A DNA stretch of 55,186 nucleotides from a virus, in IMG/VR virus record IMGVR_UViG_3300030098_001384, positions 1 to 55,186 of that record. One strand, 5' to 3'. The notes under the pieces were generated by a model, which saw only the letters and a list, made by a program, of their open reading frames with translations, had not been told where the DNA came from and searched no databases. The first letter of the stretch is position 1, and every line of letters begins with the position of its first letter. Positions 14,733 through 24,961 of the stretch are shown here, one piece after another. The translations under genes and the position numbers were made by a program.

Positions 14733-16655
14733 ATGACATCATTAATGGGAAGTAATTATTTACCTACAGAGTATCAGGCATTTATACATATGTCTCGTTA
14801 TTCCCGTTGGTTACCAGAAGAAAATAGAAGAGAAAGTTGGGATGAAACAGTGAGTAGACTTGTTACATTCTTTCGTAGCAGTGTGGAAAACGTAGATGAA
14901 AAAACTTGGGAGGATACACAAGATGCTATTCTTTCTCTACAGGTAATGCCAAGTATGAGAGCTATGATGACAGCGGGTAAGGCATTGGAAAAAGAACACA
15001 TAGCTGGCTATAACTGCTCGTATATACCGATAGATAATCCTAAAGCATTTGATGAAGTGCTGTACATACTTATGAATGGTACAGGTGTAGGATTTTCTGT
15101 AGAGAGACAGTATGCAGATAAGTTACCTACAGTACCAGACAGAGAATTTGAACACACAGAAGATGTTATATCTGTGGTAGACTCTAAGGAAGGTTGGGCA
15201 AAAGGATTTAGAGATTTAATATCTTATTTGTACACAGCAAGGATACCTAAAGTAAATGTATCTAAACTACGACCTGCAGGTGCAAGGTTAAAAACATTTG
15301 GTGGTAGAGCTAGTGGGCCACAGCCATTGGTAGACTTGTTTGACTTTACAATTACAAAGTTTAAAGAAGCAAGAGGTAGAAAGTTGTCTTCTATGGAATG
15401 CCATGATATTGTGTGTAAGACAGGAGAAGTGGTAGTAGTAGGTGGTGTAAGACGATCTGCTCTTATCTCTTTGTCTAACCTATCAGATCAACGTATACGT
15501 AAAGCAAAGATGGGCGAGTGGTGGAATGATAATCCACAGAGAGCATTGGCTAACAACTCTGTAGCCTATACAGAAAAGCCTGATGTTGGTATCTTTATGA
15601 AAGAGTGGTTGTCTTTGTATGAAAGTAAATCTGGAGAGAGGGGCATATTTAGTAGATCTTCTGCACAGGCAAAAGCTGCTGAGAATGGCAGGAGAGATGC
15701 ATCGTGGGCTTTTGGCACAAACCCTTGTAGTGAGATTATATTACGACCTAATCAATTTTGTAATCTTACAGAAGTTGTTGTACGATCTGCAGACACTATG
15801 AAATCATTAACCAAGAAGATACAGATTGCAACTTTTCTTGGTACAGTACAGGCTACATTTACAAATTTTGGTTACCTAAGAAAGAGATGGCAGAACAACA
15901 CTGAAGAAGAGAGGTTGCTTGGTGTGTCTCTTACAGGAATTATGGATAGTCCGTTGATGAATGGCAGAGAAGACGGTTTAGAAAAACGACTGGAAACTTT
16001 GCGTAGTGTTGCTGTAGAAGCTAATAAATATTGGGCAGAGAAATTTGGCATAAACCAAAGTACAGCTATAACCTGTGTAAAACCCTCTGGTACTGTTAGT
16101 CAATTAGTAGACAGTGCAAGTGGCATACATGCAAGACACAATCCATATTACATTAGAACAGTACGAGGGGATAATAAAGATCCCCTTACAGAATTTATGA
16201 TAGATGCTGGTGTACCGAATGAACCAGACTATCTAAAACCAGATCACACAACAGTGTTTTCATTTCCTATGATGGCTCCAAAAGGTTCTGTGTGCAGGCA
16301 CGACATGACTGCTATAGAACAACTGGAGATATGGAAGATATATGCAAAACATTGGTGTGAACACAAACCCTCTGTTACCATATCGGTAAAGGAAGAGGAG
16401 TGGGTACCTGTTGGTGCATGGTGTTGGGAAAACTTCCAGTATCTTAGTGGAGTTTCCTTTCTCCCGTTCTCCGATCACACCTACCAACAGGCACCCTATC
16501 AAGATATTGATGAAAAAGAATACAGAAAACTTGCAAAAAAAATGCCAGACAATATAGACTGGCAAAAGTTACAAGATTTTGAAAAGGAGGATAACACCAA
16601 AGGATCACAAGAACTTGCGTGTACTGCAGGCGTGTGTGAGCTTGTAGATATATAG
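14733..16655 (+). CDS. Class II (B12-dependent) ribonucleoside-triphosphate reductase, monomeric, 640 aa
   Basis: Reduces ribonucleotides to deoxyribonucleotides using adenosylcobalamin, without oxygen or a second subunit, supplying dNTPs for phage replication. Residues match the Lactobacillus-type enzyme: C95 (YNCSYI, for C119), N330-P-C332-S-E334 (for N406, C408, E410) and C343 (QFCNL, for C419). The C-terminal redox pair is C630-x4-C635 (CTAGVC). Spacing between C332 and C343 equals the reference. At 640 residues it is about 100 shorter than the bacterial enzyme. The host must provide or import B12, which is itself a clue to host physiology. Phages related to HMO-2011 carry the same enzyme. 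Confidence 0.93.
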   Translation: MTSLMGSNYLPTEYQAFIHMSRYSRWLPEENRRESWDETVSRLVTFFRSSVENVDEKTWEDTQDAILSLQVMPSMRAMMTAGKALEKEHIAGYNCSYIPIDNPKAFDEVLYILMNGTGVGFSVERQYADKLPTVPDREFEHTEDVISVVDSKEGWAKGFRDLISYLYTARIPKVNVSKLRPAGARLKTFGGRASGPQPLVDLFDFTITKFKEARGRKLSSMECHDIVCKTGEVVVVGGVRRSALISLSNLSDQRIRKAKMGEWWNDNPQRALANNSVAYTEKPDVGIFMKEWLSLYESKSGERGIFSRSSAQAKAAENGRRDASWAFGTNPCSEIILRPNQFCNLTEVVVRSADTMKSLTKKIQIATFLGTVQATFTNFGYLRKRWQNNTEEERLLGVSLTGIMDSPLMNGREDGLEKRLETLRSVAVEANKYWAEKFGINQSTAITCVKPSGTVSQLVDSASGIHARHNPYYIRTVRGDNKDPLTEFMIDAGVPNEPDYLKPDHTTVFSFPMMAPKGSVCRHDMTAIEQLEIWKIYAKHWCEHKPSVTISVKEEEWVPVGAWCWENFQYLSGVSFLPFSDHTYQQAPYQDIDEKEYRKLAKKMPDNIDWQKLQDFEKEDNTKGSQELACTAGVCELVDI

Positions 16656-16663
16656 GAAATGAG

Positions 16664-16882
16664 ATGGCTGAGGCAAATTTGTTTGATTTATCCGTAAAGG
16701 TAAATACAGACGGGAAAGTTGTAACGGAGTTTAATTATATAGAAAAAAACACTCTGGTAGAAGCTTTAAACGAATGGAAAGATGATTACCCAAATACGCA
16801 TATACTAGGAGCCGTGGTAGAATACCTCAAAAAGGTAGGCCATGCTGTAGAGGAAGATGTAGGAAAGTTGTGTAAGTCCTAG
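16664..16882 (+). CDS. Small phage protein at the end of the rightward block, 72 aa
   Basis: It begins MAEANLFDLSVKVNTDGKVV after GGAAATGAG and has a helix-rich second half (TLVEALNEWKDDYPNTHILG). It follows RNR by 8 bases. Its stop (TAG 16880-16882) overlaps the stop of the convergent late gene. The function is unknown. Confidence 0.7.
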   Translation: MAEANLFDLSVKVNTDGKVVTEFNYIEKNTLVEALNEWKDDYPNTHILGAVVEYLKKVGHAVEEDVGKLCKS

Positions 16883-16898
16883 TAGTTGTAAGACTTAC
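16872..16898. terminator. Hairpin spanning two convergent stop codons
   Basis: GTAAGTC (16872-16878) and GACTTAC (16892-16898) form a perfect 7-bp stem with a 13-base loop that contains both stop codons. A T-rich stretch follows on the plus strand (16904 onward). It could act as a bidirectional terminator, though the T-run does not start right after the stem. Confidence 0.4.
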
Positions 16899-17607
16899 CG
16901 TAAGTTTTCTTAACCTTTTTCTTTCTTCTCTTTTTAGTTTTTACTTTGCCTCCATATTTGTAACCTATAGTATCAACACCTAAAGAATATTCCTCTGGAG
17001 CAGGTCTTATATTTATTGGTGCAAACTCAGGATCGTTTTCATAAGCAGATGGGGGAGCATCGTCTACTCTTATAGTAGGTTCTCCTCTTTGATACGATTC
17101 TATATCTCCTCGCCTTCTAGATCCTGCTCTATATATAACATTTTCACCTCTCATAGATAGGTTATCATACCCACGTTGAGGTCTAACTTTCATAAGTCCA
17201 TCGTCTGCTGTAATGTTTATAGGTGCATCTTGGTCTGGAGTGTTGTAGTTTACCATAGTTTGTTCTCTTAACCTATTTGTAACATCCTCGCCTGTAACTC
17301 TTGGAGTCACTGTGCCCATGTTAGCTGCCATCGTATTCTGTATTCTTTGTGCTCTTTCTCCAGCTATTCTACTAACATCATTAGAACTATTTACTACAAC
17401 TTTTTTTACATTGTCTCCTATAACATCTTTTTGGTCACCATCTCTAACTACGGTAGTTTTACCATTGCGAGTTTTTACGACTTTCATGCTTTTGCGTGTG
17501 GCACTGTCTCCCATGAGGTATTTAAATAAATCCCTAACTCCACCATTACCTATTTTGTAATCAGTTACAGGAGATCTACTGCCTTTCAATCTTTCTGACT
17601 CTGCCAT
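16879..17607 (-). CDS. Last late-operon protein, 242 aa, probably virion-associated
   Basis: It begins MAESERLKGSRSPVTDYKIG and is polar, likely largely disordered. The C-terminus carries a KYGGKVK motif and then a strongly basic tail (TKKRRKKKVKKTYGKSYNY). The YGG-x-V type motif recurs in several other late proteins here. The basic tail suggests DNA contact, for example an ejected or DNA-associated virion protein. Not recognised. Confidence 0.65.
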   Translation of the reverse strand: MAESERLKGSRSPVTDYKIGNGGVRDLFKYLMGDSATRKSMKVVKTRNGKTTVVRDGDQKDVIGDNVKKVVVNSSNDVSRIAGERAQRIQNTMAANMGTVTPRVTGEDVTNRLREQTMVNYNTPDQDAPINITADDGLMKVRPQRGYDNLSMRGENVIYRAGSRRRGDIESYQRGEPTIRVDDAPPSAYENDPEFAPINIRPAPEEYSLGVDTIGYKYGGKVKTKKRRKKKVKKTYGKSYNY

Positions 17608-17610
17608 GCT

Positions 17611-17853
17611 CTATGTCCTCACTTTACGAGGGCCATTGCTGTATATAACAGCCCCACCATATTTCATTTGTTTTGTGTCTGGATAGCGTTTTCCAGTCAT
17701 TGGATTAACATTAGATAATTCTATTGCATCCATCATTGGGGTTGGAGGAGCCATCGCTTTTTCTGGCTCTGGTTTTTTTATATCTGGTTTAGCAGACATA
17801 TCAGATCTACCTCCTTCAGCCATCTTTTTGTAGTATCCGTGTTTTCCGGGCAT
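17611..17853 (-). CDS. Small late protein with two GG motifs, 80 aa
   Basis: It begins MPGKHGYYKKMAEGGRSDMS and ends MKYGGAVIYSNGPRKVRT. Both ends carry the AEGG/YGGAV motif found in other late proteins of this genome. The middle is Pro/Lys-rich and probably disordered. It is likely a minor virion or assembly protein. The role is not known. Confidence 0.6.
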   Translation of the reverse strand: MPGKHGYYKKMAEGGRSDMSAKPDIKKPEPEKAMAPPTPMMDAIELSNVNPMTGKRYPDTKQMKYGGAVIYSNGPRKVRT

Positions 17854-17854
17854 G

Positions 17855-20800
17855 TTAGTTTCCTCCCATATTTTGTTGCATTTGTTGTAATAATTCTCTT
17901 TCTCTTATAATTCCCCCTGCTCCTATTGGCGGTATTTGATCATAAAGTTTGCTAGGATTTTGTGAAATATATTCTTTATTTTCTAAATAGTTTTCAAAAA
18001 GAGCCATAGATTCTCCCATTAGTTGTGGGAGCCACACAAGAGCAGGAACATTTACGCTTCCTGATAGTGGTTTTCCTGATTTTATAATGTCGGCTATTTT
18101 TTCTGTAGCTTTAGGATTTAATAATAAACCAGCTATAGAAGCCATTTCATTTGATTTCATTTGCACAACCAATGCTTCTGCACCTATGTATTTAAGACCA
18201 GTACGGCCTTGGGCTACCGCATTAGTTCTACCTACATATGAACCTATTGTAAGTTGAGGAAGTCCACGGGTAGGTGTATCTATCAAAGATGTATCAACAC
18301 CTTTTCGCATTGATGTTAAAGCAGCATTTTCTCCTAAAAGAACAAGGTCATCTACATTTATTCTTTCACCAAAAAGGTCTTTTATAATTTTTTTATTACT
18401 TTTTAAAAATTCCAAACTTTCCATAGATAAATTGTATACATAGCTACTTTCCCCTTTTCTAATCATTAAATCACCTACAGATGCAAATTTATTCATAAAG
18501 CCTTGTACAAATAAAGTATGAACTGCCTCATTAAACTTTTCTAGTTTTTTAGGATTGTTTAAAGAGATGATGTTATCTTGCACATCTTTTAATACACCAG
18601 ATTGTAAATCAGTTAGTAAATTCTGTGGATCAGCTTGATATCTGCTTAATTTTTGTAAATCTCCACCAAGCACTTCATCTTTTAAAAATTTAATTCGGTT
18701 ATCTATTTTTCCTTTTAAAACTTTTTTTGTTTTATTCATTACTGTTTGTGCATCTACTAAATCTTTTGCTAACGTATCCGATTGATCTACAGCTTTCTGT
18801 AACCTAGTGTCAAAATCTCGTGCTTCCATAAAATCAAACCGTTTTCTTTTTGTTACTGGATCTATACTTGCTTCTTCTAATGCGTCTATTATTCTCATTT
18901 TTTTATTAAGGTTTGCTGTTCCTATAGTTGCTGGTTCTTGAAATACTTCTATCACGTCTGTTACATTTACATCATCTGTAGGAACATTTATGGTTTTACC
19001 TGCTAATAATTTTTCAAGATCTCTCGGTGACGCTTCTACAATTTCTTTTTGAACTAATGTAAGAGCATGTAAATTTATTGCTTTTTCAAATTCCGCTTTT
19101 AATTTTGGATCAGCTCCTTGAAATAGAGTATCTATATCTCTATATACACCTGCTGCATCATCGGGATTACTAAATATTTGATCGGCCCATTTTTCAGGTT
19201 GTAAACTATACTCATGTCCACCAATATATTCTGGCTCTGATCTTTGTCTCCCCCTAGTTCCCCAAGTCTTCTTTAAAAGATTACTTTCTAACGCATTATA
19301 ATATTTTACATTAGCTTCGTTAGCTTGATTTAATATCTCTCTATTTAATTTAATGTCTGGATCATCTTCTAGTTTTTTATATTCAATATCCATAGATCGT
19401 TTTATGTCCTGTAATCCAAAATATTGAAAAGCTTTTATATCTTTAATATCAGGTTTAAGTAATCGCATTCTTGCATTTAATCCACTTTCTATATTTCTTA
19501 AATCTTTTGCGGATAAATAAAAAGATGGCATTTTAGATATTCCATCTATACTAATGTTTTTTGCCATTAAAGTTTCTAATATAAAACTTTCGCTTTTCAT
19601 AGCTCGTTCTATTTCAGCAGGTTCCATTTTAGCTTCTTTAAAAACTTCTCTAAGATAATCATTAAATTGTATGTCAGTAAGTCCTTCTTCCTTTTTTATA
19701 AGATTAAAATAATCTTGAGCTGCTTCACCAAACAAATTATCTAAAGCCTTTTGTGTATCACCAATATTATCTCTAAAATCTTGAGATGCACTTCTGTTTA
19801 TTTTATCTTTTAACGCAAAATAGAACCCATTACCATTTACAACTTTATCTAAAGCATTTGCTTCTTTATATAACGTATCTTTTGCATCTTTTAATGCATT
19901 TTTTTGGTCTATTATTATGCTTGCTATATTTTTACTATTAGTAGATTTAGCTTTTATTGGATTTGCATTAAAGGCCTCTTTTGCTATATCATTCATTTCA
20001 GCTGCTGCTTCTATTCTTTTAGCATCATATTTTTCTAAAAATTCTATGGCTCTTTTTTGTCCACTTGTAAGTTTTATACTCGCTATTAAATCTCTTATGC
20101 TATGATCTACTGCAGGGTTTCCTAATACAAAGTTATCTATTTCTAAATTTATAGCATCTTCTAATTTATCCGCACTATCTACAGCTTCATCTGCTAAAGT
20201 TCTTTGCATAAGTTTAAGTTCGTTTACAAAATAACGTACTTCAGTTTGGATAGTTTCTGCTCTACCTTCACCGGTTGTTAATTTTTTGTTTATTCCAGAT
20301 AAAACATCTTGTAAAACTGTATTTAACTGTTCTGCTAATTCTTGTTTCTGTTGAAAATAATCTTCTAAACCCGCTTGAGCTAACATTCCAGTACGAAATG
20401 AACTAGATCGTTTTGCTTTAAATGCAAATAAATCAGGCTCAATACCTCTTAAAACATTTAAATTAAACAAAGTTCCGAGGCTTGTTTCTGGATTTTCTAT
20501 ACCTAAATTCCTAAGACCGTCTACAATCTTTGTAGAATAATCTATAAATTTTAACATACGTGATTGAGACAGTGGAGATAATTCACTGAATGATTTTATG
20601 AATTTTTCTCCTTGCTTTATTTCTTTTGGTGTCAATCCTAAATTTGCTAAATTTTCATCTCCTCGTAAAACTTTTGCAAAACCATCTAAAGATAAACCAC
20701 CCCTAAACTCTTGGATCATTTCTTTTTCAACTCTGCTAAGATCTACTTCATCAGGCTCCACTCCTCCAGTTTCTTTTTTTGCTCTTTGCAACACGGCTTG

Positions 20801-22384
20801 ATCAAAACCTTTTTTTCCTCCATACTCTTTATAGGCTAAATTTGTAGCAGTATTCACATCAAATTTTCCAAAAGGTTTAATAAAAGGATTTATTATATGT
20901 GTAGAAGCAATACCTATACCTCTAGCTAAATTATCTAATGCTCTGTAAATACCTCCAGAAGTAAATGTTGCTACAATTGCTCCAGCAGTGTTTAGGCCTC
21001 CACCCACTTCCCAATCCATAGACCTATCTAAAAGATAAGCTGTACCACCATAAGCACCTTCTGCAAGAGCTGCACCACCCCACCACTGTGGTCGTTCTTT
21101 TCTCATTTGATAAATTTGATCTCTTTTAAATCCACTAAATGATTCTGATAAACGAGTAATTTTATCACCACCCTCTTTTTTTGTTTGAGATAAATCTTTT
21201 AATTTTACTCGGATTGTTTTTGATAACTCATAAATTGTAGGAGCCCTAGTTATGCCCCTTTCTGCCAATTCTCTTCTAACGAGTTTTTCTGATTCAACAG
21301 CAATATCACCAACTTCACCCCACGCTTTTCTGCTTGCCCATAAACCCGCTACAAATCCTGCTGGAAAAGTAACTCCTTCTATAGCTAAATTAATAGCTAA
21401 CAATTTAGCCGGCACATCTTCTCTTCTTCCAAATTTATCAGCAAGATCAGATAGTAATAATGGTTTATAATTTCCTTTTTCATCTGTTATATACTCATGC
21501 ATTTTACCGTCTTGCAAAACCCTTTTTGCAGTTTCTACGTCACCAAAAGTAGCCTTTACTCCTTTCCAAATCCCGACTCTTTGTGCAATATCAGCCCCTT
21601 GAAAAACTTCCTCTGTTGTAGGTATAAAATCATAAAAATGATCTAAACCAAAAGTACCCACTACAGCTGCTCCTCCTACTACTGGGTTAGCTATAATAGC
21701 ACTAGCACCTACAGCGTACTTTATACTTTCTGGACCAAATGTCATATAGTCTGAAAAAATACTTGCTATAGTTGCGGGCCTTCCCTCCGCAGTTCCTAAA
21801 GTTTTTAAATCTAATTCGTTTATGCGATCTCTTGTTGCTCTATATATTTCCTCTAGTCTTTCTTTAGGTATATCAGCACTAACAACATATCTGTCTAAAA
21901 CTTTAGATTTTCCATTTTCATCTGGAGCAGAATATAATTTCATTACATAATTAACTATTTTACCATTATCATCTTTTAAAGCTTTAAATGTTAAGTTAGG
22001 TTTAGATGCTTTTCTAATAGTTTCCTTTGCTCGTTTTTTAAAATACTCTTTACGTATATCTTTTGCATCTTCTGGAGTTACAAATTTTGTAGGTTCAGGA
22101 GCTTCTGCAGCAAACAATATTTCTGCGTCAGATGTAGGTGGTGCGGGTGGTGTTACAGCAGGGGGTGTATCTAATTTTGTATCTAATTGCTCATCCGCTT
22201 GAGCACTATCTATATCTTTGTCTGGATCGTCTTTATAAACCTCTGCAGGAGATACTTTGTTCTCAGCCACCTGTTGGTTTTCTACAGGTACTTCTAACGC
22301 TTTCACCTGTTCATTTAACACGTTGTCTGTAACAACATTGTTATCTACAGCTTCATTTTTATTTAAGTCAGCAATCGTTGCCAT
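17855..22384 (-). CDS. Very large internal virion/ejection protein, 1509 aa
   Basis: The largest gene, near the end of the late operon where podoviruses keep ejected inner proteins. The first 110 residues are acidic and Pro-rich (TPPAVTPPAPPTSDAE). Residues about 220-500 contain Gly/Ala-rich hydrophobic segments (YAVGASAIIANPVVGGAAVV; LAIEGVTFPAGFVAGLWASR; LNTAGAIVATFTSGG) that could insert into membranes. The rest is long, mostly helical and charged. I see no lysozyme or transglycosylase motif. By analogy with T7 gp15/gp16 it probably helps form the channel for DNA entry, which is inference from size, position and membrane-prone segments. Confidence 0.7.
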   Translation of the reverse strand: MATIADLNKNEAVDNNVVTDNVLNEQVKALEVPVENQQVAENKVSPAEVYKDDPDKDIDSAQADEQLDTKLDTPPAVTPPAPPTSDAEILFAAEAPEPTKFVTPEDAKDIRKEYFKKRAKETIRKASKPNLTFKALKDDNGKIVNYVMKLYSAPDENGKSKVLDRYVVSADIPKERLEEIYRATRDRINELDLKTLGTAEGRPATIASIFSDYMTFGPESIKYAVGASAIIANPVVGGAAVVGTFGLDHFYDFIPTTEEVFQGADIAQRVGIWKGVKATFGDVETAKRVLQDGKMHEYITDEKGNYKPLLLSDLADKFGRREDVPAKLLAINLAIEGVTFPAGFVAGLWASRKAWGEVGDIAVESEKLVRRELAERGITRAPTIYELSKTIRVKLKDLSQTKKEGGDKITRLSESFSGFKRDQIYQMRKERPQWWGGAALAEGAYGGTAYLLDRSMDWEVGGGLNTAGAIVATFTSGGIYRALDNLARGIGIASTHIINPFIKPFGKFDVNTATNLAYKEYGGKKGFDQAVLQRAKKETGGVEPDEVDLSRVEKEMIQEFRGGLSLDGFAKVLRGDENLANLGLTPKEIKQGEKFIKSFSELSPLSQSRMLKFIDYSTKIVDGLRNLGIENPETSLGTLFNLNVLRGIEPDLFAFKAKRSSSFRTGMLAQAGLEDYFQQKQELAEQLNTVLQDVLSGINKKLTTGEGRAETIQTEVRYFVNELKLMQRTLADEAVDSADKLEDAINLEIDNFVLGNPAVDHSIRDLIASIKLTSGQKRAIEFLEKYDAKRIEAAAEMNDIAKEAFNANPIKAKSTNSKNIASIIIDQKNALKDAKDTLYKEANALDKVVNGNGFYFALKDKINRSASQDFRDNIGDTQKALDNLFGEAAQDYFNLIKKEEGLTDIQFNDYLREVFKEAKMEPAEIERAMKSESFILETLMAKNISIDGISKMPSFYLSAKDLRNIESGLNARMRLLKPDIKDIKAFQYFGLQDIKRSMDIEYKKLEDDPDIKLNREILNQANEANVKYYNALESNLLKKTWGTRGRQRSEPEYIGGHEYSLQPEKWADQIFSNPDDAAGVYRDIDTLFQGADPKLKAEFEKAINLHALTLVQKEIVEASPRDLEKLLAGKTINVPTDDVNVTDVIEVFQEPATIGTANLNKKMRIIDALEEASIDPVTKRKRFDFMEARDFDTRLQKAVDQSDTLAKDLVDAQTVMNKTKKVLKGKIDNRIKFLKDEVLGGDLQKLSRYQADPQNLLTDLQSGVLKDVQDNIISLNNPKKLEKFNEAVHTLFVQGFMNKFASVGDLMIRKGESSYVYNLSMESLEFLKSNKKIIKDLFGERINVDDLVLLGENAALTSMRKGVDTSLIDTPTRGLPQLTIGSYVGRTNAVAQGRTGLKYIGAEALVVQMKSNEMASIAGLLLNPKATEKIADIIKSGKPLSGSVNVPALVWLPQLMGESMALFENYLENKEYISQNPSKLYDQIPPIGAGGIIRERELLQQMQQNMGGN

Positions 22385-22400
22385 TTATTGAACCTTTCTA

Positions 22401-24323
22401 CTAATCAAAGTTTCCTTTTTTGTAATCTTCAAACAAATCTGCTCCATCTGCACTTGTACTCGGATCATCACTACTCATCATGGTTTGTATTTCTTGCAGG
22501 GTATAACCACTTACAGTATTACCTTTATCACCATCAGTTTTTTCATCTCCGCCTCCTTCTATTATTTCTTCACCCCTTTGTAGTGTATCTAAAGTTTCAC
22601 CAGCAGTGTTTCTGTAGGATGCCCCAATATTTCTATCAGCATGAGTATAAAGATTGTTTAATAATCTTACTGCAGTAATACTTAATTCTCCTTTTCGGTA
22701 ATTACCTTGTTCTCCTACATTATCTAAGTCTCTAATAGTTACACCATAATTTCTAGCAATTTTTGTGCCTATTACATATTCTCTATATATTTGAGCTACT
22801 TTTAAATCGCCTACCGTTATTGCATCTGCAAATAACCGATTTTTTTCATTAATACTATTTAAGAACTTACCAATTTCTTCTAATCTGTGTACAAGAATAT
22901 CACCACTTTGAAATAAACTTTCTCCTAAAGATGCTTTAATATTTTTTACATCCATATCAGAAATAGTTCTACCACCTGTACCTCCTTGTAAAGCAGCAGC
23001 TATTTGGTATGCTATAAATTCTTGATAAACTTCATAGGATGCTCTAAATTCTCCTACATCTCTAATGTAAGTATCAGATAAGATATTTCCCATTTTTGTT
23101 TTAAATCTTTCTTCTGTTCCATCATTTGCAAATTCTATACCAAGAGCAGCTTTAAATAAATCCATTACTTCAACAAGCTGTTGAGCACCACCACCCTTTT
23201 CAATAAAGTTAGCAATTTTACCCATACCTTTTCCTAAAAGACCAAGAGGAACAGCTCTATTTTGATATTTTTTTTGGTATTCTTTTACAAGGCCAATCAT
23301 TTGTACTGTATTATCAAAAGCAGTAGTGGTAGACATATACAAATCTCTTTTACCTTTTATATCATAACTCTTTGACAATTTGTCAAATTCATCTTTTGTA
23401 GTGTCGTAACCCTTTGCTATAGAATTAAAATTATCTATTTTTGCTGAACTAATAACTCTTAGAAAAAATGCATCTCTTTCTTTTTCAGCCTCTACTGTGT
23501 TTTCAGGAAAATACTCATAAGCCTTTTCCATAATAGTATTTGTAGAAGTTGAACCTAAACGGCCAGTATTGACCTCATACTGTAGATTTGTTAAATTTGC
23601 AGCTGTTTCTAAAGCTGCTGGCCCATACATTTCTAATACTGTTTTTACAGCAGTTTCATTACTTATAGGGTTATTGTCTCGCAGTTTTTGCGTATTTATC
23701 ATACTATGATGAGGAATAATTGATTCAGCATAATCTAAAACTGTTTTTCTATCAAAAAATTGGTCTGGGATCATAGTACCTACTATTTGCCCATCTTTAT
23801 TTTGCCCTATTAAATCTTTATTTAAAGGATCAGTTGCATCATTTTTTACACGGTTATTAGGATTATACATATCAGAATTAAAATTAATTTTCATAATATC
23901 GTGTGCATTGAGCATAGGAATTACACTACTATCAGTGACTTTTGTTGTTTGATCTCGTACAAAAGATTGAATAGGTTTAAGTTTAATATTTAATCGTGCC
24001 CTATCACCGGGGTTTAAATTTTTATAATAGTCACTCTCTATTATATCTAATGTTTTGTCTGCGAAAGCTAATGAAGCGGGAAGATTTCCTTTTGCTGATT
24101 CTAAATCCCAATTAATTTTTTTACCATTTAACAGGGGGTATTCCGTCTCTCCATTTTCATTTGTAAAATATAATTTTGGAATTAAAGCATTTGCAGCATC
24201 TGCTTCTGTTTGAACTTTGGCTCTTATTAAAGCTTCATCATATGCTTGTTTCTTAGCAGCAGCGGTATCAGCATTGTAAGCCCTAACCATTCCTCCAGCT
24301 ATTGATATCAACGGATTTATCAT
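22401..24323 (-). CDS. Internal virion protein candidate, 640 aa
   Basis: It begins MINPLISIAGGMVRAYNADT, a Gly-containing hydrophobic start, then Ala-rich helices. The body is helical and polar, with no motif I recognise. The last 40 residues are Asp/Gly/Ser-rich. It lies next to the 1509-residue protein, and the two probably act together during ejection. The start overlaps the upstream stop at 24323. Confidence 0.6.
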   Translation of the reverse strand: MINPLISIAGGMVRAYNADTAAAKKQAYDEALIRAKVQTEADAANALIPKLYFTNENGETEYPLLNGKKINWDLESAKGNLPASLAFADKTLDIIESDYYKNLNPGDRARLNIKLKPIQSFVRDQTTKVTDSSVIPMLNAHDIMKINFNSDMYNPNNRVKNDATDPLNKDLIGQNKDGQIVGTMIPDQFFDRKTVLDYAESIIPHHSMINTQKLRDNNPISNETAVKTVLEMYGPAALETAANLTNLQYEVNTGRLGSTSTNTIMEKAYEYFPENTVEAEKERDAFFLRVISSAKIDNFNSIAKGYDTTKDEFDKLSKSYDIKGKRDLYMSTTTAFDNTVQMIGLVKEYQKKYQNRAVPLGLLGKGMGKIANFIEKGGGAQQLVEVMDLFKAALGIEFANDGTEERFKTKMGNILSDTYIRDVGEFRASYEVYQEFIAYQIAAALQGGTGGRTISDMDVKNIKASLGESLFQSGDILVHRLEEIGKFLNSINEKNRLFADAITVGDLKVAQIYREYVIGTKIARNYGVTIRDLDNVGEQGNYRKGELSITAVRLLNNLYTHADRNIGASYRNTAGETLDTLQRGEEIIEGGGDEKTDGDKGNTVSGYTLQEIQTMMSSDDPSTSADGADLFEDYKKGNFD

Positions 24324-24949
24324 TATATCATACCCTCTTCATCTGTAGTTATTACCATCATACCTTCTTCAGGCATACCTTCTTGATTTTCTAACATGCT
24401 TAAATCTTCTAACATCATGGGTTCTTCTTCTAAAAATCCTTGAGGTTCCATTGGTTGCTCTAACATTTCTGTCATTTCCGCAACTACCTCTGGGTAATTT
24501 TCTCGTAAGCTATCTATTATTTGTTGATCACTTACATCTTGTTTTGGATCGTTATCATTATACATCACAAGTGGATATCCTCGGTCTATAGCCATTGTAG
24601 CAAAGTATGCAGATAGAGGAAACTTGATAATTTCTGCTACATCTGGATTCCACAACCCTTCAGCAAACCCCGTAAATGCTATGGTGTTTACAATACTTTC
24701 TACAGGAGTTCCTGACATTAGAAACTTATCTATGTCATCTTTTGTATCTTGATCATCCTCTATTCTTCCTATAACAAAATCCACAGCATCATCAGGATCT
24801 ACCATTTTAGGTGGTGCATCCCAAGGCCATTTGCCCGGTTCATCGGTAAGAGATTGTCCGGGTACAGGAGCATCAAATGGATCTATTTGTTCAGGAGAAT
24901 TTACAGAACCTTCATTTGCTTGTTGTATTTTTTTTGGGTTTAATAACAT
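24323..24949 (-). CDS. Acidic late protein, 208 aa, unknown
   Basis: Very acidic and Met-rich, especially the end (PMMLEDLSMLENQEGMPEEG). The middle has LPLVMY-like strands and a helical region (VVAEMTEMLEQP). It may be a scaffold or chaperone for the neighbouring internal proteins. No recognised domain. Confidence 0.6.
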   Translation of the reverse strand: MLLNPKKIQQANEGSVNSPEQIDPFDAPVPGQSLTDEPGKWPWDAPPKMVDPDDAVDFVIGRIEDDQDTKDDIDKFLMSGTPVESIVNTIAFTGFAEGLWNPDVAEIIKFPLSAYFATMAIDRGYPLVMYNDNDPKQDVSDQQIIDSLRENYPEVVAEMTEMLEQPMEPQGFLEEEPMMLEDLSMLENQEGMPEEGMMVITTDEEGMI

Positions 24950-24961
24950 GTCGTTTGTCCT

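Noticed and set aside
22388-22678. Plus-strand frames within the late genes (many of 60-190 codons)
   Set aside because: These are antisense shadows of long minus-strand genes, leucine- or serine-rich without ribosome sites. The same holds for those across 29-32 kb and 49-51 kb.
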